From Stenotrophomonas indicatrix (GTDB taxonomy: Bacteria; Pseudomonadota; Gammaproteobacteria; Xanthomonadales; Xanthomonadaceae): 64,000 bases of DNA. Position numbers and translations under genes: made by a program. The notes below the pieces were generated by a model, which ran no database searches, had not been told where the DNA came from, and saw only the letters and a program-made list of their open reading frames with translations. Positions 1-8,878 of this stretch are shown here, in pieces (positions within the stretch are counted from its first letter, which is position 1; each line of letters begins with the position of its first letter). The DNA is taken from contig NZ_PEJS01000001.1 in the NCBI RefSeq assembly GCF_002750975.1, positions 2,356,001 through 2,420,000 on the forward strand. Reading direction: 5' to 3'.

Positions 1-538
1 CGAACAACATCGCCCGCGACTTCTCTTCGATCAGTTCCGGATCCGCCATGACGTCGATAGCGTCGATACTCGCCAACGCGACCTGAAGGTATGCCAGGTT
101 GTCATCGATCTGCTCTTCCGGCGACTTGTTCGAGTCGGTCACCACATGGGTGATTTCATCTCGCACGGTCTTCGTCAGGAACGTATGGAGATTGGTGCCC
201 AACATGCCCATGGTCGAGGCAACACTGATGATCAGGGCCGCGCGCGCCATGTTTGTCACCAGAATCATCATGGAATCGCGGCTGCGCCCGGTCACGATGC
301 GGAAACCCTGGATCAGCACCCAGAGCGTCATCAGCGTGAGGGAAATACCAAGCACCCATGCCATCATGTTTTCCATGAGCTGGAGCCCGAAATCGCTGAT
401 TCGTTCCCGCAGGAAATTGAGAATCAGGCGAAAGAATACGAAGTCGCCGATTGACTGGACACGTGTGGCGAATCCAAGCAACTCATGCAGACCACCAGAA
501 AATTCAAAGTTGGCGACCGATCTCATCATTGTCCACAT
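1..538 (-). CDS. virB6: VirB6-like inner-membrane T4SS protein, 3' part outside window
   Basis: Polytopic inner-membrane component of the type IV secretion channel. The frame is open from the ATG at 538 to the window edge (179 codons, no stop), so only the N-terminal part is seen. Hydrophobic stretches lie around residues 50-75 and 90-110 (one reads MAWVLGISLTLMTLWVLI), as expected of VirB6/TrbL proteins. It is last in the visible order virB4-virB5-virB6, starting 64 bases after virB5, which supports the identity more than the sequence alone. The start ATG is followed by two more in-frame ATGs at 529 and 526, so the exact start is uncertain. Confidence 0.8.
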   Translation of the reverse strand, partial: MWTMMRSVANFEFSGGLHELLGFATRVQSIGDFVFFRLILNFLRERISDFGLQLMENMMAWVLGISLTLMTLWVLIQGFRIVTGRSRDSMMILVTNMARAALIISVASTMGMLGTNLHTFLTKTVRDEITHVVTDSNKSPEEQIDDNLAYLQVALASIDAIDVMADPELIEEKSRAMLF

Positions 539-602
539 TCCTTGGGCCAATTGCCCGCTTTACCCGATGGCCGCTCCGGCATAGCCGAGACGGCGTCTTT
601 CC

Positions 603-1403
603 TTACTGGTCCAACGCGCCGGCAAGAATGGCGGTCTTGGCGATATCCCGGACAAAGCGCGTTGATGGATCCCCCTTCAACGCAGTCTTGGCGATCAACT
701 TCTGATTGACCTTCAGCACCTCGATGTAGGCGTCGTACGACTGCATTTGGCCCTCCCACTTCTGGGTGGCAACAGCAAGGTCGTTGGCGGTGCGCAGCGA
801 TTCGCTGTCAGCTCCCTGCACAGTGCCCTGATCGTTGTTTCGGGTACGTTCCTTGAATATGTCAGCCAGCGCCTGCTCCATACTCGGCACGGTGTCGTTC
901 AGAAAATCAATCGACTCGTTGTACTTGCGGTTCTCCATCATGCGGATGTTCACGCAGATCTGCTGCTGGCGCTTCTTGAGATCCTGGTCACCGGTCAGTC
1001 CGACCGTACTGAGCAGCCCCGACAGCGAAAAATCCATGCCTTGACCGCCACAGGTTTCAGCAACCATGTATTTCGGATCAACCTTGACCAGGGGTTGCCC
1101 CTCAGGCAGCCCAATTGCGCGCATCTGTGCCTGAATCTGCACCAGCGCCTGCTGATACTGCTTGGCCGTCTTTGTCCAGCGGTCCGCGGTCTCCTTGTAC
1201 TCAGCCAAGTCAGCTGCGCTCATGCCTTCACCAACTTCGTAGTCCATGATGGCCTGCATCAGGCCCGCGAAGTCGAAAACCGGCCAACCACTTGCCGACA
1301 CCGGATTGGTCGAAAGTACCGCTGCGCACCCCAGCACCAGGGCAGCGAAACGCGAGCGGCGCGGGCCGCGGCCAGACTTGCGATTGTCGTTTGCCTTGTT
1401 CAT
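603..1403 (-). CDS. virB5: VirB5-like minor pilus protein
   Basis: Secreted or periplasmic pilus-associated subunit of the T4SS, 266 aa from the chosen start. The N terminus has a basic n-region, a hydrophobic core (FAALVLGCAAVLS) and a plausible signal-peptidase site near SAS/G. The rest is largely helical, with coiled-coil-like stretches typical of VirB5. I chose the ATG at 1403 because GGAG lies 8 bases before it. The frame stays open to an ATG at 1466 that would overlap virB4, and a second ATG lies at 1439. The gene sits between virB4 and virB6 as in Xanthomonas clusters. VirB5 proteins diverge strongly, so position is a main argument. Confidence 0.75.
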   Translation of the reverse strand: MNKANDNRKSGRGPRRSRFAALVLGCAAVLSTNPVSASGWPVFDFAGLMQAIMDYEVGEGMSAADLAEYKETADRWTKTAKQYQQALVQIQAQMRAIGLPEGQPLVKVDPKYMVAETCGGQGMDFSLSGLLSTVGLTGDQDLKKRQQQICVNIRMMENRKYNESIDFLNDTVPSMEQALADIFKERTRNNDQGTVQGADSESLRTANDLAVATQKWEGQMQSYDAYIEVLKVNQKLIAKTALKGDPSTRFVRDIAKTAILAGALDQ

Positions 1404-1455
1404 GTCGTTCTCCACGGAAATGGAAGTCTTCATCGTCATCCCTGTTCGTTGGCGC

Positions 1456-3972
1456 TCAGGCCGCATCGGATTGGGCGGCAGCCTTGCCCGATCCCTTTCG
1501 ATTCTTGTAGAAATCTTCCAGCCACTGTTCCGGCGTCAGCTCATCCACCGTCACCCGTGCACGCACGGCGGCGGTCTGCAGCACGCGATGCATGATGTCG
1601 ATGTTGTCGGTCGACGCCGAGATCACCGATAGGATGTCATCCATGCCGCGCAGGTTGAGCTGACACACGCTCGAAGCGTGACCCTGCTTGACCAGGAAAC
1701 AGCGCGAACGCTCATCCAGGGCAGTGACCACCTTGAACTCGGCCTCGGTCAACTTCAGGCCCTCCATATAATCACTCTTGCTGGCGTTCGGGTTCGGCAG
1801 CAGGATCAAGGTGGCGGTCTGTTCGATCAGTGCGGCGGAGATGTCGCTCTTCAGCGCATCCTCCGGGCTCTGCGTTGCGAAGATACCCATGCCGTTCTGC
1901 TTACGGATGGTCTTCTGCTTGTTCTTGGCGAACTCCTTCAGGCCGCCTTCGCCGTCCAGGATCTTCCAGAACTCGTCCATCACGTAGATCAGCGGGCGAC
2001 CATCGATCAGCGATTCCAGGCGGTGGAGCAAGTAGTTGATCACCGGCACGCGCACTTCAGGGTTGTCGATGATGTCGGTGTAGTCAAAACCAATGATGTT
2101 GGCCTTGCTCAGGTCCACGGTATCGACAGGGTTGTCGAATACCCAGCCCAGCGAGTTGCCGGACGTCCAGCGACGCATACGCGCGTATAGCCCATCGTCA
2201 CCCATGTTGGGCAGGCTCTTCTGGAAATTGGTCATGCTGCGCAGGTGCATCGGTGTGTCGAGCATGCTCTCCACCGCGCGGTAGATGTCCTCTTCTTCGC
2301 GTGCGCTGTACTCGCGCTTGCCGGCCAGCACCTTGATCAGGTCGGCGAGGAACTGCACGTTGCCTTCGTTGTTCTCGCACTGGAAGGGGTTGAAGCCGGT
2401 CGGCGCACCGTTCTCCAGGGCCAAGTAGTTGCCACCACAAGCGCGCACGAAGATCTCAGCACCGCGATCCTTGTCGAAGAAGAAGATGGTCGGCGACGGC
2501 TCGTACTTCTGCACCTGACTGAGCAGGAAATTGATCAGGGCGGTCTTACCGGTACCCGACTTACCGATCACCATGGTGTTGGCAATCGCCTTTTCACCCA
2601 GCGAGTTCTCTGACGGGTGGGTGGCATGGAAGTTGAAGTAGTACGGCTGGCCGTTGGTCGTCTGCAACGTGGTGACGCAATCGCCCCATGGATTGTTGTG
2701 CTGCTTGCCGGTGGCGAAGTTGTGCAGCGGCGACAGGCCGAGGAAGTTCAGCGAGCTGACGTTCGCTAGACGGGTACGGAAACGCCAATTGGCCGGCAAC
2801 TGGGAATAGAACGACGAGGTGACCGCAAGGTCTTCCTTGGTGGATACGAAACCGGCATTGGACAGTTCTGCGCGGGTCGTGGCCACGTTCTGGGACAGCT
2901 TGGCCTGGCTGTCGCCGTAAACGGCCATGATGAAGTGATATTCACCCAGCACGAAGTTGCCTGAGGACAGCTGGTCCATGGCCTGGTCGAGTTCAACGAT
3001 CTGACTGACCGCCTTGTCGCCGGAGGAAATCATCATGCCCTTGGTGCGATCCAGCACCTTCAGTGCGTCCTGCCGTCCCATCGGGCTGAACGAATGGGTC
3101 ACGACATACTCGAAGTCGAGGTACTTCAGCCCATTGAGGATGCCCGGATAGGTCCCCTCGGCATATTCCTTGATGTTCAGGATGGCACCGAAGTGGTTGA
3201 CACCGTTCGGCGTGTTGATCACGAAATCGCCGGTCTTCGCCGAGAACATGTGCCGGCTGACCGGCAGATAGTCCTTCACCGGTGCAGACAACACTGGCAC
3301 CGGCTCGTCGATACGGTTGATCAGGTAACCGAACAACTCCAGCGTCTCGGAGAACACCACGCCATTCTTGGCTTCGTACATGCCGAGGCGATACGGCGCG
3401 TAGTCGCGGATCACCGCTTCGACATTGCCTGCTAGTTCCATCAGCTTGTCGACGGCTTGCTCCTGTTCGGCGCGCAACTTGTCGACGTTGGCCGACTTTT
3501 CCACAAAGCGCTTACCGGCCACGACCGGGCGATAGATCATCGTCAGGTACAGCTCATTCTGCATGATGCGCTGCGAGGACAACATGCCCATGTACTGATC
3601 GGACACGTCCTGGTTGAAGCGCTGCTTGTAGTGACTCTTGCCCTTGAGCGTGCGGCGCCGCCGGATGTCATGCACCCAGAAGGCGACATTGACGAAGTCC
3701 GGGGCGCGCAGCGTCTGCAGCAACCTGTTGAAGGTGTTGTGGCGATGCTCAAGCTCCCATTCCTCGCGCCCCACGAACGGCAACCCTTCAAGGTGCCAGG
3801 TCAACAGGTAGTCGCCGCCCGTGGTCTTCACCACGTTCGGGGCTACATGCGACGACAGGGGAATGAATTCGCTGATGGATGTGTCTGGGCTGAACATACG
3901 ACTGCTTCCAAAGGGTACTGCCGACGAAAATTCGGAGTAGGCCAGGCGGGCGTAGTGCGCCCGCCTGACCAT
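1456..3972 (-). CDS. virB4: VirB4 T4SS ATPase
   Basis: Large cytoplasmic AAA+ ATPase that powers assembly and substrate transfer at the base of the T4SS; 838 aa, normal for VirB4/TrbE. The Walker A motif GKSGTGKT is at about residues 470-477. Walker B is in the stretch LIYVMDEFW, followed by the typical TQSPEDAL sequence. The N-terminal CagE/VirB4 domain fills residues 40-430. The ATG at 3972 follows GAGGG by 6 bases and lies 9 bases after virB3. An alternative ATG at 3897, with GGAAG upstream, would remove 25 residues. Same operon as virB3 and virB5. Confidence 0.95.
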   Translation of the reverse strand: MVRRAHYARLAYSEFSSAVPFGSSRMFSPDTSISEFIPLSSHVAPNVVKTTGGDYLLTWHLEGLPFVGREEWELEHRHNTFNRLLQTLRAPDFVNVAFWVHDIRRRRTLKGKSHYKQRFNQDVSDQYMGMLSSQRIMQNELYLTMIYRPVVAGKRFVEKSANVDKLRAEQEQAVDKLMELAGNVEAVIRDYAPYRLGMYEAKNGVVFSETLELFGYLINRIDEPVPVLSAPVKDYLPVSRHMFSAKTGDFVINTPNGVNHFGAILNIKEYAEGTYPGILNGLKYLDFEYVVTHSFSPMGRQDALKVLDRTKGMMISSGDKAVSQIVELDQAMDQLSSGNFVLGEYHFIMAVYGDSQAKLSQNVATTRAELSNAGFVSTKEDLAVTSSFYSQLPANWRFRTRLANVSSLNFLGLSPLHNFATGKQHNNPWGDCVTTLQTTNGQPYYFNFHATHPSENSLGEKAIANTMVIGKSGTGKTALINFLLSQVQKYEPSPTIFFFDKDRGAEIFVRACGGNYLALENGAPTGFNPFQCENNEGNVQFLADLIKVLAGKREYSAREEEDIYRAVESMLDTPMHLRSMTNFQKSLPNMGDDGLYARMRRWTSGNSLGWVFDNPVDTVDLSKANIIGFDYTDIIDNPEVRVPVINYLLHRLESLIDGRPLIYVMDEFWKILDGEGGLKEFAKNKQKTIRKQNGMGIFATQSPEDALKSDISAALIEQTATLILLPNPNASKSDYMEGLKLTEAEFKVVTALDERSRCFLVKQGHASSVCQLNLRGMDDILSVISASTDNIDIMHRVLQTAAVRARVTVDELTPEQWLEDFYKNRKGSGKAAAQSDAA

Positions 3973-3981
3973 AACCGGCCC

Positions 3982-4290
3982 TCAATCCATACGGGCCGGC
4001 TTGTCACGGTAATGATTCGGGTTGAACACCCACATGCCGTCGTGTTCCCGGACGTTGCGGACCCGCATCTTGAACAGCAGCCGCAGGCCCAACAGCCGGA
4101 AGATCATCTCGTCACGCTTGGCCATCTGACGCATGATGAAGATGGCCACCGGGATGGTCAGCAGGAACCAGAAGTTGGTGTACATGCTCAGGAGCAGCAA
4201 CCCACCTGCCACCATGAAAAATGGCAGGTAGGGAACGCCCAGAAACATGGCTGGGCGAGTGCAACCCCGGAACAGTACGTTCTTATGCAC
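3982..4290 (-). CDS. virB3: VirB3 inner-membrane T4SS protein
   Basis: Small inner-membrane subunit that associates with VirB4; 102 aa. The chosen start is the GTG at 4290, which overlaps the virB2 stop codon (GTGCATAA) and gives the product beginning MHKNVLFRGCTRPAMF, typical of VirB3. A longer reading from 4416 would run far into virB2 and is rejected. Two close hydrophobic segments (around PFFMVAGGLLLLSM and FWFLLTIPVAIFIM) form a membrane hairpin. The tail is basic and ends before virB4. Confidence 0.9.
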   Translation of the reverse strand: MHKNVLFRGCTRPAMFLGVPYLPFFMVAGGLLLLSMYTNFWFLLTIPVAIFIMRQMAKRDEMIFRLLGLRLLFKMRVRNVREHDGMWVFNPNHYRDKPARMD

Positions 4291-4720
4291 GGTAGTAGGA
4301 GATCGCGTTCTGGATGTGGAACGCCATGCCACCCGGACCACCACCGCCGGTGCCAGCGTTCTCACAGTTGCCGTACTCGTCACCCAGCAGCATGCGGGCG
4401 ATCTGGCCTGCGGCACCGATCAGCACGCCACCGATCAGGATCGGAGCCACGTCGCCGATGCGCTTGTGCGCGAAGGCGATCTGATAACCGGCGAAGATCA
4501 CGGCAATGGTCACCACAGCAATCGAGGCCATGTTCAGCAGGCCATTGATGTTGGTGAAGAAGCCGCATACCTTGCCGTCGGTACCGCCGTAGGTGGTGCC
4601 GCCGCCGCCGGTGGTAGCGAAGGCCTGCGGGGCGAACACGGCACCCACGAACACAACGGCCATCAGCATGGTCTTCAGCGTGCGCTGGGCCTGGACGAGG
4701 TCGAGATTGGATCGCTTCAT
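4283..4720 (-). CDS. virB2: VirB2 pilin
   Basis: Major pilus subunit, 145 aa. The signal peptide is long, with cleavage expected after AFA at residue 35. The mature part starts TTGGGG and contains two hydrophobic helices (MASIAVVTIAVIFAGYQIAFA and a second glycine-rich one, VAPILIGGVLIGAAGQIA), the VirB2 plan. The ATG at 4720 is preceded by AAGGAAA. The C terminus is Gly-rich and longer than in Agrobacterium VirB2. The 3' end overlaps virB3 by 8 bases, so the two are translationally coupled. Confidence 0.92.
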   Translation of the reverse strand: MKRSNLDLVQAQRTLKTMLMAVVFVGAVFAPQAFATTGGGGTTYGGTDGKVCGFFTNINGLLNMASIAVVTIAVIFAGYQIAFAHKRIGDVAPILIGGVLIGAAGQIARMLLGDEYGNCENAGTGGGGPGGMAFHIQNAISYYRA

Positions 4721-4793
4721 GGATTGATTTCCTTGTTGATGGACTAACACACCTGAATCGACCAGCCGGGGGACTGGCCGTACCACGACTTCG

Positions 4794-5765
4794 TCAGAAC
4801 ACGAAGGCCGCATCCCCTGCGGGAATCTGTTGCACTGGCATCTGTTGCGCCGGCGCGTTGTACATGTTGTCGGTCGCTGCGGCCGGAGCGCCCTGCTCGC
4901 CCCATGGCTGCAGCATGACCGGACTTTCGCCCCCGCCGGCGGTCGCGCCGGGCAGCTGCTGCGGCATCATCGGCGATTGGCCCGCCCGTGCTGCAGCGGC
5001 CTGCTGCGGATAGCCCTGCTGCTGCGGGTAGCCGCCCTCCGGCTGCGCCTGCGGCTGCATCATGCGGTCAACCGAGCCGAGCACAACCCGCGACAGCGCC
5101 TGGTCGGCGAGGTTGACCAGACTGCCGCGCGCCATCGCTCCGGTGGACGGATAGACGGTGTAAGCACGCGCCGGATCATTGGAGGGCACATAGACTGGCC
5201 CATTGGCCTGGGCGACGATGCGCGCCTGCGCTGGCGAGGCCAGCTGCGGATGGTGCTCGACCTTGACGGTACGACGTTCGCCGCGGCTCACCACATCGAT
5301 CGGCGCGACGCCGTTACTCGCCACCTGCTGCCCTCGCCGCATCGAGTCATAGACCTTCTGCACGTAACCATGGCGAAAGCCGGTCTCGAAATTGCCCGAG
5401 TAGTAGCAGCTGAAAGACTTTCCCCAATCCTTGCCCGAACGCTTGTAGCACTCGGCCAGGATGCGCGACCCGGCCTGCAGGTTCGGGCACTGTTGGAAGG
5501 CCTTTTCGTAGGAGTCCAAGCCGTACTTGGCCAGATTATAGCGATTGACCTGGGCCAAGCCGATGGAGAAGTTGTAGCCCTTTTCCTCAAGCATGCGTAC
5601 GGTCGCCAAGGCCTCATCCAGCGCCTTGGGCTGGCGCACCAGTGCGCCGCCAACTACGCCAATGGCGTACGGGTTACGCGAGGACTCAACGTTGATGACG
5701 TGCTGCATCACGTCCATCGAGACGGCCATTTCCGGACACGCCATCATTTCCAATCCTGGCAACAT
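4794..5765 (-). CDS. virB1: VirB1 lytic transglycosylase
   Basis: Cleaves peptidoglycan so the T4SS can cross the wall; 323 aa. A lytic transglycosylase domain occupies residues 15-140. The probable catalytic Glu27 sits in NVESSRNPYAIG, followed by the family sequences SIGLAQVN and CYYSGNF. Residues 225-310 are a Pro/Gln/Gly-rich low-complexity tail. No clear signal peptide is visible at the start used. It follows virB11 by 3 bases and precedes virB2, the Xanthomonadales gene order rather than the Agrobacterium order. Confidence 0.93.
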   Translation of the reverse strand: MLPGLEMMACPEMAVSMDVMQHVINVESSRNPYAIGVVGGALVRQPKALDEALATVRMLEEKGYNFSIGLAQVNRYNLAKYGLDSYEKAFQQCPNLQAGSRILAECYKRSGKDWGKSFSCYYSGNFETGFRHGYVQKVYDSMRRGQQVASNGVAPIDVVSRGERRTVKVEHHPQLASPAQARIVAQANGPVYVPSNDPARAYTVYPSTGAMARGSLVNLADQALSRVVLGSVDRMMQPQAQPEGGYPQQQGYPQQAAAARAGQSPMMPQQLPGATAGGGESPVMLQPWGEQGAPAAATDNMYNAPAQQMPVQQIPAGDAAFVF

Positions 5766-5768
5766 TGC

Positions 5769-6812
5769 TCAAGCCTCCTGCCCCTGGGCACGCCCAGGAT
5801 TGAAGTCGATACCGGTGATATAGCGCGAGCCTGCATGCGCCTTGATGTGCACGACTATATCGATGGTCATCATCAACAGACGCTTGATGACATTGAATTC
5901 AAGGCCCGAGCCTTCGTTGGAGGCCTTCACCATCAGCGCCAGCTGATCCCAGGTCTGCTCCGGGCTGCCCGCGTGGCAACTGGTGATTGAACCGGGGTGA
6001 CCCGAGGCACAGTTACGGATGAAGTAGAACGCTTCATCGCCGCGCAACTCAGCCAGGATGATCCGCTCGGGCTTCATGCGCAGACAGGCTTCCATGCAAC
6101 TCTTGGCCGTGACGTTGCTCGCGCTCTGCCCGCCTTTCGAATACAGCAGGTGCACCACGTTGGGCTGGGTCAGGAACAGCTCGCGCGCGTCCTCGATGGT
6201 GACCAGACGCTCGCTGTCCGGGATGTGGTTCACCAACGCTTTCATGAAGGTGGTCTTGCCGCTGCCGGTAGCACCCGACACGACGATGTTCTTGCGGTAC
6301 ATCACCGCCCGCCGGAAGAACTCCGCGTACTCACGCTGTTGCCGCAACTCGAGCAATTCGCGGTCGTGTTCGCCGAGACTGCCGTCCTGTTCGAGGATCT
6401 GGTTGAAGAAGCCATCCTCGTGGTACTGGGTGAGCGACTTGGTGTGCTTGGATGGCAGACGGATGGTGATCGACACCTTGCCTGCGTCGCATGCCGGCGG
6501 GATCACGAACTGCGCACGCTGTCCAGTTGGGAAGGTGAGCGACACCACCGGATCGGCATCGGTGATGCGCTGGCCCGTGTTGCTCTCGTTGACGACTGCC
6601 GTGCAGAACTGCCGCGCGCGTTCGAATGTAAGGCCCGGCACATCCACGCGCTGCCACCCTGCCCTCGTCTCCAGATACAGCTCGCCCGGACGGTTGATGC
6701 AGATTTCCGTCACTTCAGGCGAGGTCATGTACTCGGCGATGCCCAGTACTTCGTACTGATAGCGCAGGAAATCGCTGGAGACGAGGGCGAGGGGTGACAC
6801 TTCGGCGTCCAT
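5769..6812 (-). CDS. virB11: VirB11 T4SS ATPase
   Basis: Hexameric secretion ATPase of the GspE/VirB11 family, 347 aa. Walker A GATGSGKTT spans residues 180-188 (Lys186). The Asp box (VTIEDAREL), Walker B region (PERIILAELRGDEAF) and His box (GHPGSITSCHAGS) follow in order. It acts at the cytoplasmic face with VirB4 and VirD4. It sits 12 bases after virB10 and ends 3 bases before virB1. Confidence 0.96.
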   Translation of the reverse strand: MDAEVSPLALVSSDFLRYQYEVLGIAEYMTSPEVTEICINRPGELYLETRAGWQRVDVPGLTFERARQFCTAVVNESNTGQRITDADPVVSLTFPTGQRAQFVIPPACDAGKVSITIRLPSKHTKSLTQYHEDGFFNQILEQDGSLGEHDRELLELRQQREYAEFFRRAVMYRKNIVVSGATGSGKTTFMKALVNHIPDSERLVTIEDARELFLTQPNVVHLLYSKGGQSASNVTAKSCMEACLRMKPERIILAELRGDEAFYFIRNCASGHPGSITSCHAGSPEQTWDQLALMVKASNEGSGLEFNVIKRLLMMTIDIVVHIKAHAGSRYITGIDFNPGRAQGQEA

Positions 6813-6824
6813 GGTCGTTCTGGG

Positions 6825-8102
6825 TTACCGGCGGGCGTTCAGCACGTTGGTGAAGTCCACGTCTTTGGCGACGTAAACGTTCACGATGGTGCCCTGGTTG
6901 ATGGTGACCGTCGGCGGACGACGGCCGCTGCTGAGCGCTTCGTTGGCCAGGCGCTCCATGGTGCGTGCGGTCGAGCTTTCATAGGGTGACTGGATCGTCA
7001 TGCCGTTATTGGCAACCGTCGTTGTCTCAGGCCCATGCTCGGCTGCGGCATACTTGAAGGCGTCCGCGATCAGGCTGATCATCAACGCCGAAGCAATGCG
7101 GCTGCCCCAGTGCGCGCTGTACTGACCCGGATGACCGGCGCCACCCAGGCCGTCAACGCCAGGGCTGGACATCGCCACGTCGATGCCATTCGGAGTGGTG
7201 ATGCGGTCCCAGATGACCTCGACGCGCTTGCCGGCAGGACCACCGCCATACGCACCATAGATCTTGGAGCCCTTCGGCAGCAGCAGGCTACGGCCATTGA
7301 TCGAATAGACCGGCTCGGTCAGCAGGCAGGACGTATAGCCGGCCAGATCGGTGATGATGCGGGTTTCGAGCACGCAGCGCAGGTAGGTGCCACGCACCAG
7401 CAATGCGTCAGGGCTGTTGATGTGGGTTGCACTGGACACATCGTCGACATCGGGACCACGACGTACCCGCGCCGGCGCACCTCCGCCATTCTGCCCTTGT
7501 AGATTGGCGATCATGGCGCGTTGGTACTCGCTCATGCCGCCGCCAGCGCCCCCCTGTCCCTGGGCATCACCTGCACTGGTACCGCCGGATGATCCGATGC
7601 GACGATCCAGCAGCGACGGGCCACGCTCGATGGGCCGTTCGTCGCGATCCTCCCGCTGCGGCATGAAGCTGGCGTTGTTGCGAGGCGCAGGCGGCGGCGG
7701 CAGCGCCGGCAGCATTTCAATCGGCTCCGCTGCGGTTGCGACTTCCGGCGTCGGTGCCGGAGCGACGTTCGGCAACTGAGGCGTCGTCGCACGAGCGACT
7801 TCCTTCACCTTGGGCGCAGCGTCGTCATTCTGTCCCTTGCGGAACAGCAGCATACCCATTGCCACCAGCAACACCACGATGCCGCCCAGGAACAGCAACG
7901 CCTTGCGGTTCAGACGCTGCTCTTCAGCAGAGCGCAGTTGCGGCGCACTGGCGTCCAGATCCGGCGCGGCGCCGGACTGGGCGTTGCCGAAATAGGGGTT
8001 GGCAGGTGCTTCAGGTGCAGCGCCGGGAGTGCTGCCATACGGACTATTGCTCTCGCCCTGCCCGTTGTTCGGATCGTTTCCGGGAGTGTTCTGCTGGCTC
8101 AT
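6825..8102 (-). CDS. virB10: VirB10 envelope-spanning T4SS scaffold
   Basis: TrbI/VirB10-family protein, 425 aa, spanning inner and outer membranes in the T4SS core complex. A disordered Pro/Asn-rich cytoplasmic N terminus is followed by one transmembrane helix at residues 68-87 (LLFLGGIVVLLVAMGMLLF). A Pro/Ala-rich periplasmic linker comes next, then the C-terminal beta-barrel domain with recognisable VirB10 stretches (LVRGTYLRCVLET, YTSCLLTEPVYS, LLLPKGSKIYGAY). It overlaps virB9 by 4 bases (ATGA). Confidence 0.96.
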   Translation of the reverse strand: MSQQNTPGNDPNNGQGESNSPYGSTPGAAPEAPANPYFGNAQSGAAPDLDASAPQLRSAEEQRLNRKALLFLGGIVVLLVAMGMLLFRKGQNDDAAPKVKEVARATTPQLPNVAPAPTPEVATAAEPIEMLPALPPPPAPRNNASFMPQREDRDERPIERGPSLLDRRIGSSGGTSAGDAQGQGGAGGGMSEYQRAMIANLQGQNGGGAPARVRRGPDVDDVSSATHINSPDALLVRGTYLRCVLETRIITDLAGYTSCLLTEPVYSINGRSLLLPKGSKIYGAYGGGPAGKRVEVIWDRITTPNGIDVAMSSPGVDGLGGAGHPGQYSAHWGSRIASALMISLIADAFKYAAAEHGPETTTVANNGMTIQSPYESSTARTMERLANEALSSGRRPPTVTINQGTIVNVYVAKDVDFTNVLNARR

Positions 8103-8878
8103 TTCTTCACGTTCCTTCGCAGACCAACGACGTAATCGCCGTGGCGGATGACCAGGTACGGGTAGGTCCCGTGGACGATCAAGGTGTTGCCTTCAACGGT
8201 GGTGTTGACTACGAAGTCCTCACCGTACTCCTTCTCGCGACCGAACACGGCCGGGAAGATGCCCGTCTTGTACTCGGGCGAATTCGGCAGTTTCAGGTAG
8301 GTGAAGCTACCGTCGTCGTAGGCATTGACCGGGATCAGCCACCCCATCTTCTTCGCCTTGCTGGTCGAATAGGAGTAGTTGAAGTTGTATTGACGATCCT
8401 TGGCCAGCTCGGTGCTCAGCAGCGGCTTGGCCTCCTCCTCGACCGCCTCCTGTGCCAATCCGAATTCGGTGTCGCTCGGATAGGTGAAGGCGATCTTGTA
8501 CTGCACACCGGCGCGACGGGCCTGTTCCAGCTGACGCCAGTCCGTTGCCACGACCTTCAATTCGAAGATGTAGGAATGAGTCTCGGTGCGCACCATCATG
8601 TTGGTGTCGACGTCGACGTTCTTCGGCTTGATGTAGAACACGTTTTCGCGACGGGTCAGCTCCCAGCCATTGCTGAAACCAGTGCTGTAGTCGAGGATTT
8701 TCTCGTTCGGGCTCAGTTCGATCTGGGTGGTCAGGCCCAGGCCGGTGCGAACCGGATAGATGCGATCCTTCTCGTACTCGTAATGGTCCACTGCCTGTGC
8801 CATCGCCGCGGTGGAAAACACCAGCGACAGCAACGACAGCAGCGCCAATGCGCTCCCCCTGACTTTTCGACTACTCAT
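8099..8878 (-). CDS. virB9: VirB9 outer-membrane core component
   Basis: Periplasmic/outer-membrane subunit of the T4SS core complex, 259 aa. A signal peptide ends near AMA at residue 27. The remaining residues match the CagX/VirB9 layout: an N-terminal beta domain and a C-terminal domain that pairs with VirB7 (family-like stretches FNYSYS, FTYLKLP, GNTLIVHGTYPYLVIRHG). It overlaps both virB8 and virB10 by 4 bases, so the three are tightly coupled. Confidence 0.95.
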   Translation of the reverse strand: MSSRKVRGSALALLSLLSLVFSTAAMAQAVDHYEYEKDRIYPVRTGLGLTTQIELSPNEKILDYSTGFSNGWELTRRENVFYIKPKNVDVDTNMMVRTETHSYIFELKVVATDWRQLEQARRAGVQYKIAFTYPSDTEFGLAQEAVEEEAKPLLSTELAKDRQYNFNYSYSTSKAKKMGWLIPVNAYDDGSFTYLKLPNSPEYKTGIFPAVFGREKEYGEDFVVNTTVEGNTLIVHGTYPYLVIRHGDYVVGLRRNVKK